NCBI GenBank assembly: GCA_900767885.1
Contig: CAAGAU010000025.1
Coordinates: 10,614 to 74,613, forward strand
Source: Clostridia bacterium
Lineage (GTDB): Bacteria > Bacillota > Clostridia > Christensenellales > Borkfalkiaceae
Length of the DNA stretch: 64,000 nt
Direction of reading: 5' to 3'
Below, piece by piece: positions 59,566 to 64,000 of the stretch. The notes below the pieces were generated by a model that was given only the letters and a program-made list of their open reading frames with translations, searched no databases and was not told the origin of the DNA. How positions within the stretch are numbered: the stretch's first letter is position 1; every line of letters starts with the position of its first letter. A program made the translations under genes and the position numbers.

Positions 59566-61055
59566 TGGCAAACAAAAAAGAATCTGTCGTTCAATCAATG
59601 TTGTGGAAGTTGTTTGAGCGTGGCGGAGTGCAAATAGTACGGTTCATAGTTTCGATAGTTATAGCGCGATTATTGAGTCCGTCGGAGTATGGGGTTATAT
59701 CCGTAATAACAATATTCATATCGTTTGCGACTTGTTTTGTTCAATCGGGTTTAAGTACGGCGTTAGTTAGAAAAACCGAGATTGATAATGAAGATCTATC
59801 TTCTGTATTCTTTTATGGATTATTTGTAGCAATAATACTTTACGTTATTTTATTTTTTTGTGCGCCGTTAATAGAGTCGTATTTTCAAATAGGGCGATTG
59901 GCTATATGTATTCGTTTGACCGCCGTTGTTTTATTCCCCGGTGCGTACAATTCAGTGCAGAATGCAATCGTCGCGCGAAATATGCAATTTCGCAAACAAT
60001 TTATAGGTGGTTTAACGGCGGCAATTATTTCGGGCGTAATAGGTATTGTATTAGCGGTTTTAAATTTTGGTGTATATGCTTTGGTTGCGCAACAGGTAAC
60101 TTATCAGGTTTGTGCTTGTATTTGTTTGCAGTTTCTTGTTAAATGGTTTCCCAAATTTAAGTTTTCGTTTAATAAAACAAAGCAATTGTTGAAGTTTGGT
60201 ATGAAAATACTTGGCGGAACGCTGATAGATACGTTATTTCATAATATTGAAAGTCTTGTTATCGGAAAGAAATATAATTCGGAGAACTTGGCTCTTTACG
60301 ACAAAGGCAAGCAGTTTCCGCTGATAATCATTGATAATTTAGACGGGACTATTCAAACCGTTATGTTGCCCGTGTTTTCGGCAAAGCAAAGCAATGTAGA
60401 ACTGCTTAAAAAGGCTGTCAGAGATACTATAAATTTAAGTACATTTATATCTTTCGCGGCAATGTCGGGTCTTGCGGCGGTCGGTTCATCTTTGATTTAC
60501 GTTGTATTGGGTGAAAAATGGCTTGGAGCAGTGCCGTTTTTGCAAATTTATTGTATAACTGCCGCATTGTTTCCTTTCCAAACCGCCAACTTACAAGCGT
60601 TTTCTGCGTTAGGCGAAAGCGGCGCGTACTTTTGGATAATGACAATAAAAAGGACTCTATCGTTACTAATATTGTGCGTCGCCATATTCTGTTTTAGTAG
60701 TATTTACGCAATAGTTATTGCAACAGTATTGTTTGAAATAGTTGGAGTTTTGGTAACTTGTATATTCAACAAAAAATTATTAAATTACAAAATAAGAGAG
60801 CTGTTAAAAGATACACTGCCTAATTTACTTATTTCTGCATTTATGTTTTGCGTGGTATACGCTATGTCGTATATTAAAATATCGCAATATCTTTTGTTGG
60901 TATTACAGGTGTTTGTTGGTTGTCTATGTGTTTTTGTGGTAGCAAAATTATCAAAAAATACTGCTTACGGAAGAGTGGTTGAATATATAAAAAAATTGAG
61001 AAACAAGAATATTGACAGTGAAAGCAAACAAGAGGGTAAAGCAAATGAAACCTGA
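59565..61055 (+). CDS. Wzx-like lipid-linked oligosaccharide flippase
   Basis: 496 residues of the MOP/PST family, with 12-14 hydrophobic segments. N-terminal SMLWKLFERGGVQIVRFIVS and ARLLSPSEYGVISVITIF are typical, as are ARNMQFRKQF and LIIIDNLDGTIQTVMLPVFS. It flips undecaprenyl-linked repeat units to the outer face for the polymerase at 57249. The ATG shares a base with the previous stop (TAATG). The C-terminus overlaps the Fkp gene by 11 bases. Confidence 0.93.
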   Translation: MANKKESVVQSMLWKLFERGGVQIVRFIVSIVIARLLSPSEYGVISVITIFISFATCFVQSGLSTALVRKTEIDNEDLSSVFFYGLFVAIILYVILFFCAPLIESYFQIGRLAICIRLTAVVLFPGAYNSVQNAIVARNMQFRKQFIGGLTAAIISGVIGIVLAVLNFGVYALVAQQVTYQVCACICLQFLVKWFPKFKFSFNKTKQLLKFGMKILGGTLIDTLFHNIESLVIGKKYNSENLALYDKGKQFPLIIIDNLDGTIQTVMLPVFSAKQSNVELLKKAVRDTINLSTFISFAAMSGLAAVGSSLIYVVLGEKWLGAVPFLQIYCITAALFPFQTANLQAFSALGESGAYFWIMTIKRTLSLLILCVAIFCFSSIYAIVIATVLFEIVGVLVTCIFNKKLLNYKIRELLKDTLPNLLISAFMFCVVYAMSYIKISQYLLLVLQVFVGCLCVFVVAKLSKNTAYGRVVEYIKKLRNKNIDSESKQEGKANET

Positions 61056-63954
61056 TTACAAAATGCTGTTTTTGCGGCAGTCGTATTTGGACGCGACGGA
61101 AGAATACGAAAAAATTCTTAATACAAACCAAATAGGTAATGCGGGCGTAAAAACTTGGGATTACGTTGTTTTAACCGCGTCCGATAGTCGGCAGGCGGCG
61201 GCCTTTCAGGCTCAGATCGATTGCAGGTTAGCCGAAAGCAGACTCCCTGTAAAAACTAAATATCTCGTCGTGCCTGATCGCGACGATAAAAGAGTCGGCT
61301 CGGGCGGGGCAACGCTTTCCGTCCTTCGCAAAATTGCCGAAATCGAGGCTGTGCGAGATTTGTCCGCTTTACGTATTTTGTGTATACATTCTGGCGGGGA
61401 CAGCAAACGCATTCCGCAATATTCCGCGTGCGGAAAGATTTTTTCGCCTGTTCCGCGCGTGTTGCCCAAAGGACATAAGTCTACGCTGTTCGATGAATTT
61501 ATGATTGGCACTTGCGGCGTTCCGTCGCGTATATCTTCGGGCATGCTCGTTTGTTCGGGCGACGTATTAGTGCTGTTCAACTGTCTGCAACTCGATTTTT
61601 ACGGCGATTGCGCCGCCGCGCTCTCGGTTAAAGAAAGCGTTAAAACGGGTAAAAATCACGGTGTGTTTTTAGGTGACGGGCAAGGCAAAGTCAAAAAATG
61701 CCTGCAAAAGCAGTCGGAAGAGGTTTTGCGTGCCGTCGGTGCGATTGATTCTAACGGCAACGTTGACATAGATACGGGCGCGGTTATGCTTAGCGGTAAA
61801 ATAGTAAACGCGCTTTATTCGCTTGTCGATACGGACGAAAAATACGACGCCAACGTGAATGATAAAGTGCGATTATCGTTCTATGCGGACTTTTTATATC
61901 CGTTTGCGCAAGACAGTACGTTGTCAAAATTTTACCTTGAAAAACCCGAAGGCGAATTTTGCGACGAGTTAAAAGTCGCTCGTGAGCGAGTGTGGCAGGT
62001 CTTGCGCGGATACGAAATGAAATTAGTCAGGTTTTCGCCTGCGGCTTTCTTACACTTTGGCACGACTGCCGAAATGTTGCGGCTTATGACGTCCGATATG
62101 CCTAAATACAGGTTTCTGGATTGGTCGGGTGTGGTAAACAGCAATTATCACGGCGAAAATTTTGCCGCGTATAACAGTTACGTATCCAAAAACGCTATCG
62201 TCGGCAAAGGTTGCTATATAGAAAATTCCGACGTGCGCAAAGGTACGGTGATAGGCGACGGGTGCGTTATTTCGGGCGTAACTTTGCGCGGCGTAACCGT
62301 TCCGCCGAATACCGTTCTGCACGGAATGAAACTCGAAGGCGAGCGTTACGTGTGCCGTACTTACGGCGTTGGCGACAACCCCAAACTTAATTATTATAAA
62401 GGACGAGATATCGGCGAGCCTTTATGGACCAAACCGCTTTTCGTCCCTTGCGATACGATGGCAAAAGCGGTAGAAACCGCCTTATCCGGCGATATTACGG
62501 GAGGAGAATTACTTTCGCTTAAAGATTGTTTTATGCAGGCGGATTCCACAGCCGAACTGATGTGGGAGAGTAAACTCGAAGATAAAATAATGGCGGAAAC
62601 CATACTCGAGGCGGTCGATGCCGGACAACCCGTTACGGAAATTATAAACGCTTTTCCGCGCGGTGTTTCGGGGCGGGTAGAACGATATTTATTAAAAAAA
62701 CTCAACGACGAAAGCGGCGACGAACTCAAAGATTTTTCCCGTAAAATACGCGTTTATTATTACGCCTCTAAATTAGTGGACAGTCAGAACTTATCGGATA
62801 TGTGTTTTGGCGAAATTCGTCGGGCAGTAATGAATGCCTCGCTTAAAAATATAAGCGGACAAGCCGTGCATATAGTAAAAAATCAGGTCGTAACGCGTTT
62901 GCCCGTCAGGGTGAATTGGGGCGGAGGTTGGAGCGATACTCCTCCGCATTGCCTCGAAAAAGGCGGAACGGTTTTAAACGCCGCAGTAAAACTCAACGGC
63001 AAACTTCCGATAGAGGTTACCGTTAAACGTATCGGCGAAAAGGTTATCAGGCTTGCCTCTACCGATATAGGCAGTTACGGAGAATTTACGCGCATAGACG
63101 AGCTGCGCTCGTGTTCCGACCCGTCCGACGCGTTCGCGTTGCATAAAGCCGCGCTTATCGTTTGCGGCGTAATTCCGCGCGACGGCGAAAGTTCGGTTGA
63201 GGAAATTTGCGAAAGGCTCGGCGGCGGTTTGTATATGAATACTCGCGTGATTAACATTCCCAAAGGCAGCGGACTTGGCACGAGTTCTATTCTGGCAGGC
63301 GCGTGCGTTAAAGCGTTAAGCGATTTTTTAGGTCTTGAATTAAGTGATAATCACGTTATAGCGCGCGTTTTATGTATGGAACAATTGATGTCCACCGGCG
63401 GCGGCTGGCAGGATCAGGTCGGCGGAATAATACCCGGAGTAAAACTTGCGGTTGCCGCACCTTCGCTTAATCAGGAAATTGTATGTACTCCGCTTGCTTT
63501 GCATGAAAACACTTTAAAGGAACTCAACGAGCGTTTTGCACTTATTTATACCGGGCAACGCCGCTTGGCGCGTAATTTGCTTCGCGAGGTCGTCGGCAAG
63601 TATATCGGTTCCGACGTTACCGCGACGGAAGTGCTTAATAAAATTCAGCAGTTAGCGGTTTTAATGAGATTTGAACTCGAACGCGGCAATATCGACGGTT
63701 TTGCCGAGTTGCTTAACGAGCATTGGGAACTTTCTAAAAAACTCGACGCGGGTTGCACAAACACTTGTATAGATCAAATATTTTTATCGGTAGAAGATCT
63801 TATCGACGGAAAAATGATTTGCGGTGCTGGCGGCGGCGGATTTTTGCAGGTCGTGCTTAAAAAAGGCGTAAAAAAGAATTCGCTCGCAAAGCGACTACGC
63901 GAGGTGTTTGCCGATTCCGGCGTAAGTCTTTACGATTGCAAAATCTGTTTATAA
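61045..63954 (+). CDS. fkp: Bifunctional fucokinase / fucose-1-phosphate guanylyltransferase (Fkp)
   Basis: 969 residues from the ATG at 61045 (GAGGG upstream). It converts free L-fucose to fucose-1-phosphate and then to GDP-L-fucose. The N-terminal half (about 70-430) is the pyrophosphorylase, with GVGSGGATL-like RVGSGGATLSVLRKI, HSGGDSKRIPQYSACGKIF and CSGDVLVLF, then a left-handed helix region with NSDVRKGTVIGDGCVI. The C-terminal half is a GHMP kinase: LPVRVNWGGGWSDTPPHCLEKGG, PKGSGLGTSSILAGA (ATP loop), GGGWQDQVGG and CGAGGGGFLQVV. The size and order fit the Bacteroides Fkp. GC content here returns to that of the host region. Confidence 0.93.
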   Translation: MKPDYKMLFLRQSYLDATEEYEKILNTNQIGNAGVKTWDYVVLTASDSRQAAAFQAQIDCRLAESRLPVKTKYLVVPDRDDKRVGSGGATLSVLRKIAEIEAVRDLSALRILCIHSGGDSKRIPQYSACGKIFSPVPRVLPKGHKSTLFDEFMIGTCGVPSRISSGMLVCSGDVLVLFNCLQLDFYGDCAAALSVKESVKTGKNHGVFLGDGQGKVKKCLQKQSEEVLRAVGAIDSNGNVDIDTGAVMLSGKIVNALYSLVDTDEKYDANVNDKVRLSFYADFLYPFAQDSTLSKFYLEKPEGEFCDELKVARERVWQVLRGYEMKLVRFSPAAFLHFGTTAEMLRLMTSDMPKYRFLDWSGVVNSNYHGENFAAYNSYVSKNAIVGKGCYIENSDVRKGTVIGDGCVISGVTLRGVTVPPNTVLHGMKLEGERYVCRTYGVGDNPKLNYYKGRDIGEPLWTKPLFVPCDTMAKAVETALSGDITGGELLSLKDCFMQADSTAELMWESKLEDKIMAETILEAVDAGQPVTEIINAFPRGVSGRVERYLLKKLNDESGDELKDFSRKIRVYYYASKLVDSQNLSDMCFGEIRRAVMNASLKNISGQAVHIVKNQVVTRLPVRVNWGGGWSDTPPHCLEKGGTVLNAAVKLNGKLPIEVTVKRIGEKVIRLASTDIGSYGEFTRIDELRSCSDPSDAFALHKAALIVCGVIPRDGESSVEEICERLGGGLYMNTRVINIPKGSGLGTSSILAGACVKALSDFLGLELSDNHVIARVLCMEQLMSTGGGWQDQVGGIIPGVKLAVAAPSLNQEIVCTPLALHENTLKELNERFALIYTGQRRLARNLLREVVGKYIGSDVTATEVLNKIQQLAVLMRFELERGNIDGFAELLNEHWELSKKLDAGCTNTCIDQIFLSVEDLIDGKMICGAGGGGFLQVVLKKGVKKNSLAKRLREVFADSGVSLYDCKICL

Positions 63955-63984
63955 ACAAAACAACTTATAAAATTCTGGCGGACG

Positions 63985-64000
63985 CCCGTATTACCGGGCG
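63985..64000 (+). terminator. Possible terminator, cut by the window end
   Basis: CGCCCGTATTACCGGGCG at the very end forms a hairpin stem (GCCCG with CGGGC) 30 bases after the fkp stop. Whether a T-run follows cannot be seen. Confidence 0.45.

Overview
The window looks like a chromosome segment of an uncultured, spore-forming Clostridia-type Bacillota, probably from an animal gut. This rests on strong AGGAGG ribosome binding sites, a T-box leader on ileS, a large SRP RNA with an Alu-type domain, adjacent ylmE and sepF homologues, a CotF-like spore coat pair, and many lipoproteins. TGA is used as a stop, so the code is standard. No rRNA, tRNA or CRISPR array was seen.

Layout. (1) 1-5.0 kb: a partial AraC-type regulator, divergent from a three-gene RbsA/RbsC/RbsB-type sugar ABC operon. 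(2) 5.1-16.9 kb: mostly housekeeping genes. They include a phosphopantetheinyl transferase, a YwaF-like membrane protein, SepF, a YggS/YlmE PLP protein, the SRP RNA, T-box-ileS, an rRNA-methyltransferase-like protein, a pseudouridine synthase, two spore-coat-like genes, a ribbon-helix-helix + SPFH pair, DegV and a small orphan gene. (3) 16.9-22.2 kb: a minus-strand HAD / MATE / GDPD / GH37-like operon whose upstream edge carries a palindromic MITE with TA ends, then a PhnP-like hydrolase. (4) 22.3-49.4 kb: a glycan-utilisation locus led by a divergent AraC regulator. It has three modular surface lipoproteins, a Gfo/Idh/MocA oxidoreductase, a CUT1-type ABC importer without its own ATPase, a secreted Ig-like protein, a DUF4838 lipoprotein, a GH36-type enzyme, a GH94-type phosphorylase, two paralogous anchored GDPD proteins and an SGNH hydrolase. 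A perfect terminator closes it. (5) 49.5-64 kb: a surface-polysaccharide operon. It begins with a candidate invertible promoter, where 30-bp perfect inverted repeats flank a consensus promoter. A helicase with five HA repeats follows, then glycosyltransferases, a deacetylase, a nucleotide-sugar dehydrogenase, a Wzy-type polymerase, a Wzx-type flippase and a bifunctional fucokinase/GDP-fucose pyrophosphorylase (Fkp).

How the genes work together (inference). In region 4, surface lipoproteins probably capture a glycan, the ABC system imports oligosaccharides, and intracellular GH36- and GH94-type enzymes break them down, the latter by phosphorolysis. In region 5, Fkp would turn scavenged L-fucose into GDP-fucose for a fucosylated surface polysaccharide. 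Its whole operon could be switched on or off by inverting the 126-bp promoter segment. In the orientation read here the promoter points into the operon (ON). Flipped, it would fire into the terminator of region 4.

The strongest hunt results are the invertible promoter joined to an HA-helicase-led, Fkp-containing capsule operon; the modular lipoprotein family; a terminator hairpin that carries the ribosome binding site of the spore-coat genes; the MITE; and two apparently leaderless genes.
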